From: Accumulibacter sp964420975
GTDB lineage: Bacteria; Pseudomonadota; Gammaproteobacteria; Burkholderiales; Rhodocyclaceae
Reading direction: 5' to 3'
Assembly (NCBI GenBank): GCA_964420975.1
Contig: CAYQVH010000002.1
Span: 124,001 to 188,000, forward strand
DNA: 64,000 nt
A program made the position numbers and the translations under genes. Positions 51,406 to 61,228 of this stretch are shown piece after piece (positions within the stretch are counted from its first letter, which is position 1; every line of letters starts with the position of its first letter). The notes below the pieces were generated by a model. The model had not been told where the DNA came from and searched no databases. It was given only the letters and a program-made list of their open reading frames with translations.

Positions 51406-54189
51406 ATGAAGCGGGACTGCACCGTCGGGTCGATCGGCCGCGTTGCCACGCTGGCCGTTGCCATTTCTCTCGCCGCTTGCGGCGACAGTCCGCAACAAGC
51501 GGTCGCACGCGCCCAGGCCGATTTGGCGGCGGGTAACGCGGCACAGGCCGTCGTCCGCCTGCGCGACGTCTTGCAGTCGCATCCCGAGGCGGGCGACGTC
51601 CGCTTGCTGCTGGGACAGGTGCTGCTCGAACGCGGCGACGCGCTCACTGCCGTCAAGGAGTTGCGCAAGGCTTTCGACTCTGGCGTCGAGACGGAGACGG
51701 TCAAGCCGTTATTAGTCCGGGCGCTGCTCGAAAGCGGCGAGTACAAGACCGTACTTGCCGATTTCCCTGCCCAACAGATCCGCTCGCCCGAGGCGCGTGC
51801 CGAAGTGCTGGTCAGCCAGGCGTACGCGCAGCTTGCCGACGGCCACCCCGAGCGCGCACGCGAGGTCTTGGCCGAGGCGAGGGCGGCGAGTCCCGGCAAC
51901 CTGCGGCTGGCGGTCGCAGACGCCGTGCTGCTCGGAATCGCCGGCGACCAGAAAGCGGCTTCCGCCGCGATCGACCAGCTTGTCACCAAGCACCCGACGG
52001 TGGTCGACGTGTTGCGTGCCAAGTCGATCATCGCCCAAGGCAGCGGCGACTTACCCGCGGCGATCGAGGCGCAGAAGACCCTGGTCAGCTTGCGGCCGTT
52101 TGACTCCGGCGCCCAGTCTCGCCTGGCGATGTTGTTCTGGGCAGCCGGAAAGACCGACGACGTGCGCACGCAGTGGGTGGCGATGAAAAAATCGCTCGGC
52201 GTCGACCATCCGGCGACCGCGTATCTGGGGGCGCTTTTGTCCGCGCACGACAAGGACTTTCGTGCGGCGCGCGACCAGATCGCGCGCGCGCTCAAGTTCA
52301 ACCCGGACTCGGCACCGGCGCTGCTCCTCTCCGGGATCGTCAACAGCGAACTCGGCGGTTATGAACTGGCGGAGAGCCACCTCAACAAATTGCTCGCCAA
52401 GGAACCGGACCACCTGGTTGCGCAGCAGGCCTTGATCGGCGTCCTGATGAAGACGAAGCGCGTCGATCACGCCCTGGCCTTGGCCAAGGAAATCGTCGCC
52501 AAGCATCCGCAGCAGCCGAGGGCGCTGTTGCTGGCGGCGTCGGTCTATCTGGGCGCAGGCGACGCCAAGAAGGCGCAAGCGCTGTTCGAGCGGGCGACGG
52601 CGGCCGGTGGAGCCGACGCCCGTGCCTTGACCGGGCTCGCCTTGGCGCGCATCGCCACGGGCGACGAAAGCAAGGCCGTCGATGCGCTGCTGCAGGCGTC
52701 GGCGGCCGACGACCTGGCGATCGAGGCCGACTACCTGCTGGTCAACCATTTTCTCGCCAGGAAGGAATTCGACCGAGCGATCGAGACCGTCGGCCGGATT
52801 GCCGCCAAGCGCCGGGGGGAACCGCGGATCCTGATCCTCGAAGGCGACGTGCTGATGGCGGCGGGGCGTACGGGTGAGGCCAAGGCGGCTTTTGAACGCG
52901 CCTACGAACAGTATCCCGACCTGGTGGTCGCGACGCTCCGTCTGGCTGACGTCGATCGCCTCCAGGGTCAGCCGCTGTCGCAAGTGAAGAAGCGTTTCGA
53001 AGACGCCATGGCGCGTCGTCCGAAAGACGCCCAGTTGCTCGTTGCCTACGCGTTCTGGCTGGAGAAAAACGGCGGCGATCGCGAATCGATGCGAGTGTTG
53101 CTCGAGAAGGCAGTGGCGGTGGCGCCGACCGACGTCGATGCGCGGCTCAGTTTGATCGGTTTGCACGTCGTGGCGAAAGACGTGCCGCGCGCGTTGCTGC
53201 TGGCCGAAGAAGCCAACAAGGCGATTCCAGCCAACCGGCGCTTGATGACGCTGCTGGCCGACCTGCAGCTGAAAAGCGGGAAACCGGAAGCGGCCGTGGC
53301 GACCCTTAACAAGGCAATTGAGCTGGAGCCGAACGCTGCCGATCTCCACGTTCGACTCGCCGATGTGCAGCTGATCGGCGGGGCACGTGGCGTCGCGGTC
53401 GGATCGCTGCGTAAAGCGCTCAGCCTGAAGGGCGACCATCGCCCGGCAAAAATCCGCCTGGTGGCGCTCGGCGAGGCACCAGGTACGCTGGCGGAAGTGA
53501 TTGAAGCGGCGCGCGAGCTGCAGCGCACGCAGCCCGATGCAGCGATTGGTTACTGGCTCGAGGGGATGGCGTACGGCCGCGCCAACCAATGGGCGCAGGC
53601 GGTGCCGGCGTTGCGAGCGGGCGTCGAGCGCGCGAAAACGCCGCAGCTGGTGGTCGCGTTGTACTCGGCCTTGCTCGCCGTCGGCAAGGCGGACGACGCG
53701 GCCGCCGTCGTGCGCAACTGGCAGCAGGCGAATCCGAAGGACGCGTACGTCCGTATCGGCCTCGCCGACCGCGCGTTGGCGGCAAAGGACTACCCGACGG
53801 CGATACGCACCTACAAGGACGTGCTCGCCGACTATCCCGAGAGTCCGCGTCTGCTCAACAACCTGGCGTGGGCGGCAGCGCGTATCGGCGACCCGGCGGC
53901 GTTCGAATACGCCGAACGCGCAGCCAACTACGCGCCAAAAGACGCCAACGTTCTCGAGACGCTGGGTACGATCCTGATCGACCGCGGCCAGCTGGCGCGC
54001 GGCGTCGAGGTCCTCCAGCGCGCGTCGGCCGCGGCGCCCGAGGCACCGCACATTCGCTTCAGTTTGGCGAAGGCGCTGCTGAAGGCGGGCGACACGCGTG
54101 GCGCTCGTCGCGAACTCGAAGCCCTCGCCAAGCTCGGCGATAAGTATCCGCAGCACGCGGAAGTACGGAAGCTGTTGGCTCGTCTCTGA
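51406..54189 (+). CDS. prsT: PEP-CTERM-associated TPR lipoprotein, PrsT-like (copy 1)
   Basis: A 927-residue protein with a lipoprotein signal (VATLAVAISLAACGDS) followed by TPR repeats along its whole length (for example LAAGNAAQAVVRLRDVLQ and LNNLAWAAARIGDPAAFEYA). This matches the PrsT family of PEP-CTERM/exopolysaccharide systems, whose genes are found near exosortase clusters. It is anchored by its lipid, probably in the outer membrane, and may help secrete or assemble polysaccharide. The ATG at 51406 gives the clean lipoprotein leader. It is a close paralogue of the next gene. Confidence 0.88.
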   Translation: MKRDCTVGSIGRVATLAVAISLAACGDSPQQAVARAQADLAAGNAAQAVVRLRDVLQSHPEAGDVRLLLGQVLLERGDALTAVKELRKAFDSGVETETVKPLLVRALLESGEYKTVLADFPAQQIRSPEARAEVLVSQAYAQLADGHPERAREVLAEARAASPGNLRLAVADAVLLGIAGDQKAASAAIDQLVTKHPTVVDVLRAKSIIAQGSGDLPAAIEAQKTLVSLRPFDSGAQSRLAMLFWAAGKTDDVRTQWVAMKKSLGVDHPATAYLGALLSAHDKDFRAARDQIARALKFNPDSAPALLLSGIVNSELGGYELAESHLNKLLAKEPDHLVAQQALIGVLMKTKRVDHALALAKEIVAKHPQQPRALLLAASVYLGAGDAKKAQALFERATAAGGADARALTGLALARIATGDESKAVDALLQASAADDLAIEADYLLVNHFLARKEFDRAIETVGRIAAKRRGEPRILILEGDVLMAAGRTGEAKAAFERAYEQYPDLVVATLRLADVDRLQGQPLSQVKKRFEDAMARRPKDAQLLVAYAFWLEKNGGDRESMRVLLEKAVAVAPTDVDARLSLIGLHVVAKDVPRALLLAEEANKAIPANRRLMTLLADLQLKSGKPEAAVATLNKAIELEPNAADLHVRLADVQLIGGARGVAVGSLRKALSLKGDHRPAKIRLVALGEAPGTLAEVIEAARELQRTQPDAAIGYWLEGMAYGRANQWAQAVPALRAGVERAKTPQLVVALYSALLAVGKADDAAAVVRNWQQANPKDAYVRIGLADRALAAKDYPTAIRTYKDVLADYPESPRLLNNLAWAAARIGDPAAFEYAERAANYAPKDANVLETLGTILIDRGQLARGVEVLQRASAAAPEAPHIRFSLAKALLKAGDTRGARRELEALAKLGDKYPQHAEVRKLLARL

Positions 54190-54394
54190 GCGCTGGCGGC
54201 GGTTGCCGCGCGACGCCGGACGGCAGGGCCTGGCGCATTCGGCGCGCTCGCCCGCGAGATTGCCAACAGGTTCACGCGGCTCCCTGCTCACAGCAGGCTA
54301 TGATCGAGACGCGCCAGCAGCCCGTCTGCGGCAGCCGTCGATCGTCGTCGCCACGGCACGTCATTGATCCCGCTTATTGAGGAAGGTCCTCCCG

Positions 54395-57172
54395 ATGAAA
54401 CGTCATCCCCGATTTCTCCTGGCCAGGAGCGCCGCGGCGGTGGTTCTCGCCGCCTCACTGATCGCGTGCGGAGACAGCCGCGACCAGTCGTTTGCGTCCG
54501 CCAAGTCCGACGTCGCTGCCGGTAACTCGACGTCGGCAATCATCCGGCTGCGCAGCTTGCTGCAGAGCGATCCGAACTTCGCCGAAGGACGTCTGCTGCT
54601 CGGTCAGGTGCTGCTCGAAACCGGTGAGGCCGCGGCGGCCGAGCAGGAACTGCGCCGGGCTTTCGAAGCGGGAATCGATACCGACGTCGTCAAGCCTTTG
54701 CTGGCGCGTTCCCTGCTCGAGATCGGCAGCTATCCAAGGGTACTCTCGGACTTCCCGCCGCAACAGATCCGTTCACCGCAGGCCCGAGCCGACGTCCTCG
54801 TCAGCCAGGCGTATGCGCAGCTTTTCATGGGCCAGGTCGACGGCGCCAAGGCGAGCGTGCGGGAGGCGAATGCGGCCAGTCCGGACTCCCCGCGGGCGGC
54901 AATCGCCAGCGCCCTGATCAGGAGCGCCGAGGGCGATCACGCCGGGGCGGCGCCGGCGATCGACGCAGTGCTGGCGCGACAACCGAACTCGGCCGAGGCG
55001 CTGCGTGCCAAGGCGAGTATTGCGCAAGGCAAGGGCGACCTGCCGAGCGCGATTCAGGCGCTGCAGACGTTGGCCAAACTGCGCCCGACCGACATCGCCG
55101 CTCAGTACCGGGCCGTCATGCTGCTTTGGCAGTCGGGCAAGGTCGACGAAGCCAAGGCCCAGCTCGAAAGCATGAAGGAGGCGGCCAAGGAGCACCCGCG
55201 GACGGCGCACCTCCAGGCGCTGATGGCGCTGCACGACCGCGACCTGCCGGCGGCGCGCGATTTCGTCGCCCTGGCGTTGAAGAACGCCCCCGAATTTACC
55301 CCCAGCCTCCTGTTGGCGGGGATCATCCACGCCGAGCTGGGCGACTACGAGGTCGCTGAAGGTTTTCTCAACAAGGTGGTGGCGGCTGACCCGAGAAACC
55401 TCGCCGCGCAACTGGCGCTGGTCGGGATCTACCAGCGTACGCAGCGCGCCAGCCGCGCGCTGGCTCTGGGGCAGGAACTGCTCGCCAGAGCGCCCGATCA
55501 ACCGCGCGTTCTTCTGGCGGTGGCAACCGCGTATCTGCAGGCAGGCGAGAGCAAGAAGGCGCAGGCCTTGTTCGAAAAGGCGGCTGCCCTTGGGGTCAAG
55601 GGCGCTCCCGCACTGACCGGCCTGGCGCTGGCGCAACTCGCCAGCGGCGACAGCAGCAAGGCGACCGAAGTCTTGTTCGAGGCCTCTGCCGCCGATCACT
55701 CGCGCATCGAGGCCGACGCGCTACTGGTCAACTACTATGTCGGGCGTAAGGAGTACGACCGCGCGCTCCAGGTGTTGGCGACGATCGCCAGCAAGCGGCC
55801 GGGCGACGGACGCGTCTTCATCGTCGAGGGCGAGATTCTGTCCCACGCCGGCCGCAAGGCCGAGGCGCGCGCCGCGTATGAACGGGCGTACGAGCTGCGG
55901 CCGGACATCCTCATGCCGCTGATCGAGCTGGGGCGGCTGGATCTCGCCGAAGGCAAGCAGGAGCGAGCCCGGCAGCGTTTCGAGGAGGCGAGCAAGCGGC
56001 GGCCGAAGGACGCCAGCATTCTGCTCGCTTACGCCGACTGGCTGCACGAAAGCAAGGCCGAACCGGATGTCGTGCGCGCGACGGTGGAGAAAGCCGTCCA
56101 GCTCGCACCGGACAAGCTGGCCACCCGGCTTTCGCTGATTGCTTTCCATACCAGCCGGCGCGACCTGGCGGCGGCGATCAGCGCCGCCGAGCAGGGCTTG
56201 CAGGTGCTGCCGAACAACGAGCGCCTGCTGACCGTGCTCGCCGACCTCCAGTCGCGCGCCGGCAAGCCCGAGCAGGCAGCGGCGACGCTGGCGAAAGCCG
56301 TCCAGGTCTCCCCCCAATCCCCTGACCTGCTGGTTCGCCTCGCCGACGTGCAATTGGCGAGCGGCGCCGTCGAGGCAGCCAAGGACTCGCTACGCAAGGC
56401 GAAGAGCGTTCGTCCCGGCTACCGGCCTGCGATGGTGCGTCTGGTCGCGCTCGAACAGCCCACCGGCAGCCCGGCGGAAATCGTCGAAGCGGCGCGCGAG
56501 CTGCAGCAGTCACAGCCCAACGATCCGATCGGCTACTTTCTCGAGGCGCGGGTCTTCGCGCAGCAGAAGAAGTGGGCGGACGCGATCCGCGTTCTTCGCG
56601 GAGGGCTTGACAAAGCGAAGTCGCCGCAGTTGGTCATTGCCCTGCATTCGGCGCTGGTCGGGGCGGGCAAGGCCGAGGAGGCCGGCAAGCTCGCTGCCGA
56701 CTGGGTGAGGACCTATCCCAAAGACTCCGCCGTGCGTCGCTATCTTGCCGATCGTGCCTTGGCGAACAAGGACTACGCGGCGGCTGTCCGCCTCTACAAG
56801 GAAATCGTGGTCGATTTCCCGAACGACGCGCAAACACTCAACGGGCTGGCCTGGGCGGCCGGTCGTGCCGGCGACCCGATGGCGCTCGAGTACGCCGAGC
56901 GGGCCCACCGGCAGGCTCCCGACGACGCCAATATCCTCGATACGCTGGGCTGGATTCTGGTCGAGCGTGGCGAACTGGCGCGGGGAACCGAGCTGCTCAA
57001 GCGCGCGACGGCGGCGGCGCCGGGAGCAGGAGAAACGCGCCTGCATCTGGCGAAAGCCCTGCTCAAGTCCGGCGACCAGAAGGCGGCGCGCCGCGAGCTG
57101 GAAACCCTGGCCCGACTGGGCGACAAGTTCCCGTCGCAGGTCGAAGTCAAACAGTTGCTGGCCGGGCTGTGA
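54395..57172 (+). CDS. prsT: PEP-CTERM-associated TPR lipoprotein, PrsT-like (copy 2)
   Basis: A 925-residue paralogue of the preceding gene with nearly collinear sequence: lipobox SLIACGDS, then VAAGNSTSAIIRLRSLLQ, the shared FPxQQIRSPxARAxVLVSQAYAQL block near residue 125, and the same end (LARGTELLKRATAAAPGA then RRELETLARLGDK). The two differ by only two residues in length, which indicates a tandem duplication followed by divergence. AGGAAGG precedes the ATG. The 205-base gap between the copies has no clear promoter. Confidence 0.88.
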   Translation: MKRHPRFLLARSAAAVVLAASLIACGDSRDQSFASAKSDVAAGNSTSAIIRLRSLLQSDPNFAEGRLLLGQVLLETGEAAAAEQELRRAFEAGIDTDVVKPLLARSLLEIGSYPRVLSDFPPQQIRSPQARADVLVSQAYAQLFMGQVDGAKASVREANAASPDSPRAAIASALIRSAEGDHAGAAPAIDAVLARQPNSAEALRAKASIAQGKGDLPSAIQALQTLAKLRPTDIAAQYRAVMLLWQSGKVDEAKAQLESMKEAAKEHPRTAHLQALMALHDRDLPAARDFVALALKNAPEFTPSLLLAGIIHAELGDYEVAEGFLNKVVAADPRNLAAQLALVGIYQRTQRASRALALGQELLARAPDQPRVLLAVATAYLQAGESKKAQALFEKAAALGVKGAPALTGLALAQLASGDSSKATEVLFEASAADHSRIEADALLVNYYVGRKEYDRALQVLATIASKRPGDGRVFIVEGEILSHAGRKAEARAAYERAYELRPDILMPLIELGRLDLAEGKQERARQRFEEASKRRPKDASILLAYADWLHESKAEPDVVRATVEKAVQLAPDKLATRLSLIAFHTSRRDLAAAISAAEQGLQVLPNNERLLTVLADLQSRAGKPEQAAATLAKAVQVSPQSPDLLVRLADVQLASGAVEAAKDSLRKAKSVRPGYRPAMVRLVALEQPTGSPAEIVEAARELQQSQPNDPIGYFLEARVFAQQKKWADAIRVLRGGLDKAKSPQLVIALHSALVGAGKAEEAGKLAADWVRTYPKDSAVRRYLADRALANKDYAAAVRLYKEIVVDFPNDAQTLNGLAWAAGRAGDPMALEYAERAHRQAPDDANILDTLGWILVERGELARGTELLKRATAAAPGAGETRLHLAKALLKSGDQKAARRELETLARLGDKFPSQVEVKQLLAGL

Positions 57173-57290
57173 GGCGCGAAGCGCGAGGCGATGGCTCGCC
57201 GGCACAGTGTCGACGCAGCTTACACTTGCCTTGGTCACGCTTCCCGGTAACACGCCTAACCCCTTGCTATAACATGTTGACCGATGACTT

Positions 57291-57305
57291 GGCACGTTCG
57301 TTGCT
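57291..57305 (+). promoter_or_regulatory. Sigma-54 promoter of the THxN-type PEP-CTERM gene
   Basis: TTGGCACG-N4-TTGCT is a full match to the sigma-54 -24/-12 consensus. It lies 66 bases before the ATG at 57371, almost the same distance as in the first PEP-CTERM gene (68 bases). Confidence 0.85.
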
Positions 57306-57370
57306 TTATGGTTGTCGTGGCACCCTCGAACTGCCCACAACTATCGACAACGAAAAGAGGAATCATCAAC

Positions 57371-58228
57371 ATGATCAATACCACCAAGCACAGCCGGACA
57401 CTTCTGGCGTCGGCGCTGGGTCTGGCCTCGGCATGCGTCTCGTTTGCGGCGCACGCCGGTGCTCCCAGCATGATCAATACCTGGGACGTGACGGTCAGCG
57501 CCGTCTTCGTCGAGAGCACGATTTGCGACAGCAACGGCGACTGCACGGCGCCCACCGGCGTGACTTTCGTCGATGACAAGAACCTGCGCTGGGGTGACTC
57601 GACCGGCAGTGGTCAGAGTGGTCTGACGATCACCGACCGCCCGACCTCGTCGGTCGCTACCAATGGTCCTGCCGTCGCCAACATCGACGTTACCCACCTC
57701 AATCGCCCGATCACCGGAACGACGTTGCGTTCGGTCGACATCCTGTCGACGCTGACGTTGAAGCCGACCGACCCGGTGCTCGCCGCCTTCCCGCCCGAGA
57801 ACATCACTTTTGGGATCAAATTCCGTGAAACCCCGAACGGTGACGACCCGTGTCTCGACGGTGGCGCGAACGGTTCCGGCGTCAACGTGAATGGTTGTGC
57901 CGACATCTTCGTCCTCGACAAGACCTCGCTCAACTTCCCGTTTGTCGTCGACTTCGATGGCGCGGGGACGGCGTTCGACCCGCAAACCTATTTCATCAGC
58001 TTCTTCGAGCAGACGAGCGGCCTCAACCCGCTGCCCGCCGCTGCCTGCGCGGCGGCTGGTGTTGCTGCGGGCTGCCTGGGCTTCCGCACGCCCGAGTTGA
58101 CCGACACGACGGTCACCTTTGCCGCGCTGATCACGACGACTCCGGTCTCGATCCCCGAGCCGGGCACGCTGGCTCTGCTGGGTGTCGGCCTGGTCGGCGG
58201 TCTGCTGGGCCGTCGTCGCCGCAGCTGA
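57371..58228 (+). CDS. THxN-family PEP-CTERM exported protein
   Basis: A 285-residue secreted protein with a signal peptide (LLASALGLASACVSFAAHAGA), a conserved block VTHLNRPITGTTLRSVDILS with the THxN motif, and the C-terminal exosortase signal PEPGTLALLGVGLVGGLLGRRRRS. I assign it to the THxN subgroup of PEP-CTERM proteins. GAGGAATC precedes the ATG. It should be exported and processed by an exosortase encoded elsewhere and expressed from the sigma-54 promoter upstream. Confidence 0.9.
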   Translation: MINTTKHSRTLLASALGLASACVSFAAHAGAPSMINTWDVTVSAVFVESTICDSNGDCTAPTGVTFVDDKNLRWGDSTGSGQSGLTITDRPTSSVATNGPAVANIDVTHLNRPITGTTLRSVDILSTLTLKPTDPVLAAFPPENITFGIKFRETPNGDDPCLDGGANGSGVNVNGCADIFVLDKTSLNFPFVVDFDGAGTAFDPQTYFISFFEQTSGLNPLPAAACAAAGVAAGCLGFRTPELTDTTVTFAALITTTPVSIPEPGTLALLGVGLVGGLLGRRRRS

Positions 58229-58250
58229 TCGATTTTCGGGAGGGGGAAAA

Positions 58251-58278
58251 GGGCGGCTCGGCGAGCCGCCCTTTTTTT
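58251..58278 (+). terminator. Rho-independent terminator after the THxN PEP-CTERM gene
   Basis: GGGCGGCTC (58251-58259), loop GGC, GAGCCGCCC (58263-58271), then seven Ts. A strong intrinsic terminator that closes the PEP-CTERM island. Confidence 0.92.
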
Positions 58279-58427
58279 GTCTACCGCCGCAACCTCGCGT
58301 TTTTCGCCGGCAGGTCGCCGAAACGATGACGCGGAGTGATCCCCTTCCCCTCGCAGGGGCAAGCTTGATCGGGGGCGGCAAATGTGTGAAAGTCTCGGCC
58401 TTGACCAACTCTTGGCGGTAAAAGGCT

Positions 58428-59885
58428 ATGGGTTTCACGCGCTTGGCCCTGGTCGGAGCGTTGATCACTGTGTCGTCGTCGCTTGTCGCACAGTCGGCAA
58501 GCGAGCCGTGGTCCTTGACGGCGCTCAAGGCGCAGACCGTTCCGGCGCTCTGGATGCTCGACGGTAGCGACTTCGTCCGTTACAAGCCGACCGAAGGGGA
58601 GGGTTTCCTCGAGATCCAGGGACGCCTGAGCATCGCCCCTGGAACCCGCTTTGACCCGGTGCCTCTGGCGGAGATTCGCGTGCGCAGCGCCATGGCGTCG
58701 GCAGCGGAGCGCCCGCGCAGCGCCTTTGCCGTCGGTTCGAGTATTGCCATGTGCCGCTACCTGTCGCCGGAACTGCGGGGCCGCGAGGTGGCGAAAATGG
58801 CGGTCGGTGACGAACGCCACGTCACGATCTCACGTGCCAGCCCGACGGCTCCCCTGAAGTTTGCCGCCGAGGGCGTCAATATCGACCTCTGCATTGCGGT
58901 GCCTGCTTCGGGCCGGGTCGGCGACAGCCTGGTCCTCGAATTCGCCGGCCAGGCCTATCCGGTCGCGCTGATCGACAAAGCGCAGACGGCGAGCAGTGGC
59001 AAGCCGGTCGTTGGCGACGCGGCGACCACCACGGCGACGTTTCCTTGGCGCTACGTGGCGATCGGGGTTGCCAGCCTGATTCTGCTGGCGGTGATCGGAT
59101 CGGGTGTTTGGTGGTGGCGCCGGCGGCGGGTGGCGCCGGCGGCCGTGTTGCCGACCACGGTCGACTATCCGGCGGGCGTGGCCTCGCCGCCTTCGGTAGT
59201 CGCCAGCCCAGGCGTGGCGCCGGCTGCCGTGGAGCCTGCGACGTGGGCGGCGGCGACGCCGACGCCTGTCGTCGCGGCGCCGCTACCGAAGGTGTCGACG
59301 ACGACCAACGTCGACGAGCGTCCGTCTCCTGTTGCTGCCGACGTCGCAGACAGCCCGCGTGCGTTGCCGCCGCGGCGAGTCGCGCGCGAACACTGTCGGA
59401 CGACGTTCTCGCGTGTCGGATCGAACGCCGGTCCGGGAAAGGCCGACTTCGAGGCCGGTCTGCGGCTGTTGCAGGGCGAACGCTTTGCCGAAGCCGAGGC
59501 GCGCCTGGGAGAGGCGATCGGCAAGGGGTTGCCCCCGACCTTCGAATGTGGTGCCTGGTCTTTGCGTGGACAGGCGGCAGTCAATCAGGGACGCATCCCG
59601 CAAGCGATCGATTACTTCCTCAACGCGCTGGGTGGGCAGGAAGTGACGTCGCAGGCCGCGTTGCCGGCAGGGACGTACCTTGAGGTGATCTATCGGACGC
59701 TCGGTCTGCGTGCCGATGCCGACCAGATGCGAACCGTTGTCAAGGCGATTAACGGTTTCGACATCGCGCTCGATCCGGCCGCCGGCAAGCGTCTGCAGGA
59801 GGCGACGCGGGCGTATGGAAAATCCTTGCGCGCGACGCACGCTTCGCTGCTCACCCGCTTGCTGCAACGCGTTCGCCGGCGCTGA
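58428..59885 (+). CDS. Exported single-pass membrane protein with TPR-like C-terminal region
   Basis: A 485-residue protein with a signal peptide (LALVGALITVSSSLVAQSAS), an N-terminal domain of about 180 residues with two Cys (AMCRYLS and DLCIAVP), a membrane segment near residue 210 (YVAIGVASLILLAVIGSGVWWW) followed by four Arg, a Pro/Ala/Val-rich linker, and a C-terminal helical part with a TPR-like unit (GLRLLQGERFAEAEARLGEA and GQAAVNQGRIPQAIDYFLNA). I do not recognise the family. By topology the N-terminal part faces the periplasm and the TPR part the cytoplasm. It follows the PEP-CTERM terminator, so it is probably separately transcribed. Confidence 0.78.
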   Translation: MGFTRLALVGALITVSSSLVAQSASEPWSLTALKAQTVPALWMLDGSDFVRYKPTEGEGFLEIQGRLSIAPGTRFDPVPLAEIRVRSAMASAAERPRSAFAVGSSIAMCRYLSPELRGREVAKMAVGDERHVTISRASPTAPLKFAAEGVNIDLCIAVPASGRVGDSLVLEFAGQAYPVALIDKAQTASSGKPVVGDAATTTATFPWRYVAIGVASLILLAVIGSGVWWWRRRRVAPAAVLPTTVDYPAGVASPPSVVASPGVAPAAVEPATWAAATPTPVVAAPLPKVSTTTNVDERPSPVAADVADSPRALPPRRVAREHCRTTFSRVGSNAGPGKADFEAGLRLLQGERFAEAEARLGEAIGKGLPPTFECGAWSLRGQAAVNQGRIPQAIDYFLNALGGQEVTSQAALPAGTYLEVIYRTLGLRADADQMRTVVKAINGFDIALDPAAGKRLQEATRAYGKSLRATHASLLTRLLQRVRRR

Positions 59886-59968
59886 CCGGTCGCGGTCGCG
59901 GTGCTCGCGAATCGCCGGACCGACCGCTGCGTGCGACTATAATGTCGCCTTTTTTCTCGGGGATCAGC

Positions 59969-61228
59969 ATGCGCTTACTCAAGGTTCTGTCGGCGTCTCT
60001 GGCGCTTCTTCTGACCGCACCGATCTCGCTTGCGGCGGCCGCGGCGCCCGCCGAGCTTGACCTATCGCACCAGCTCGACGAGGAGCGCGCCGAGCGGCTC
60101 GAAAAGATCGTTGAACGTTTCAATGGCGCGCAGAGAGACTTTCAGATCAAACTGTCGCGTCGCGTTCAAGGCGACGCGCCGAAAGACCTCAACCTCGTGA
60201 CACGCGAGGAGCAGGCGAAGTTCGTTGCCACGAAGGGCCGCTTCGTGCCCCTGCATCAAGTGATGAAAGACGCCAGGGAACCGCTGGACGGCGGCAAGCT
60301 GGCGCCTGAACTGCGCGTCGGGCTTGGCGACGCCAAGGGGCAGCTGTTCGCCTTGCCGGTCGCTTTGTCGACGCCGGTGCTCTACTTCAACAAGGAAGCG
60401 TTTCGGAAGGCGGGTCTCGACCCCGACAAGCCGCCGAAGACGTGGATGGAGGCGCAGAAGGCCGCTGACAAGCTGTTCGAAGCCGGCGTTTCCTGCCCCT
60501 ACTCGACGTCTTGGCCGTCGTGGGTGCACATCGACAACCTCAGCGCGTGGAACGGAGGAGAAGTCGCCGATGCCAAGGGTAAGCTGGTGTTCAACGGTCT
60601 GCTGCAGGTCAAGCATACGGCGATGATGACGACCTGGGCGAAAGCCCGGTACTTCAGTTACTTTGGTCGCCGTGACGAGGCCGACCGGCGCTTCGCCGCC
60701 GGCGAGTGCGGCATGCTGACCAGTTCGTCGGCCTTGTTTGCGGCGCTGCCCGAGGCGCGCAAGGCGCAGACCGGCGTGTCGACCTTGCCCTATCACGATG
60801 ACTTGCCGGGTACGCCGCAGCAGACTCTCGCCGCCGGTGCGTCACTTTGGGTGGGCGCCGGTCACAAGGCGGTCGACTACAAGGGCGTGGCCAGTTTCAT
60901 CAGCTTTCTGATGAAACCGGAAATACAGGTTGAACTGACGGCACACGAAGGCTTCCTGCCGATGAGCCCGGCGGCGCGCGCGGCGGCGGAAAGCAAGTTG
61001 TTCAAGGATGACCTCGTCGCGCTCAAGGTGGCCGACAAGCAGTTGCAGGGTCCGGCGGCGCTGCGGGTGATCCGCGTTTCGGAGATCGAGCCGGTGCGCA
61101 TCATCGTCGAAGAGGAACTCGAGCACGCGTGGTCAGGCAAGACGCCAGCCAAACAGGCGCTCGACAACGCGGTCAGTCGCGGCAACGCGGTGATGCCGGT
61201 CGCGCTGAAGAGCTTTCTCCTGAAGTGA
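59969..61228 (+). CDS. ugpB: Glycerol-3-phosphate ABC transporter substrate-binding protein UgpB-like
   Basis: A 419-residue periplasmic binding protein of family 1 with a signal peptide (LLKVLSASLALLLTAPISLA). The blocks LPVALSTPVLYFNKEAFRKAG, KTWMEAQKAADKL and FAAGECGMLTSSSALFAAL are typical of UgpB, which binds glycerol-3-phosphate or glycerophosphodiesters. The ATG at 59969 with GGGGATC upstream gives a clean signal peptide. The permease and ATPase genes (ugpA, E, C) are not adjacent; the downstream ugpQ overlaps it. Confidence 0.88.
   Translation: MRLLKVLSASLALLLTAPISLAAAAAPAELDLSHQLDEERAERLEKIVERFNGAQRDFQIKLSRRVQGDAPKDLNLVTREEQAKFVATKGRFVPLHQVMKDAREPLDGGKLAPELRVGLGDAKGQLFALPVALSTPVLYFNKEAFRKAGLDPDKPPKTWMEAQKAADKLFEAGVSCPYSTSWPSWVHIDNLSAWNGGEVADAKGKLVFNGLLQVKHTAMMTTWAKARYFSYFGRRDEADRRFAAGECGMLTSSSALFAALPEARKAQTGVSTLPYHDDLPGTPQQTLAAGASLWVGAGHKAVDYKGVASFISFLMKPEIQVELTAHEGFLPMSPAARAAAESKLFKDDLVALKVADKQLQGPAALRVIRVSEIEPVRIIVEEELEHAWSGKTPAKQALDNAVSRGNAVMPVALKSFLLK

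Noticed and set aside
54340..54394. Sigma-54-like site (GGCACGTCATTGATC) before the second PrsT-like gene
   Set aside because: The -12 lacks GC, the spacing is one base short, and it lies too close to the start codon.
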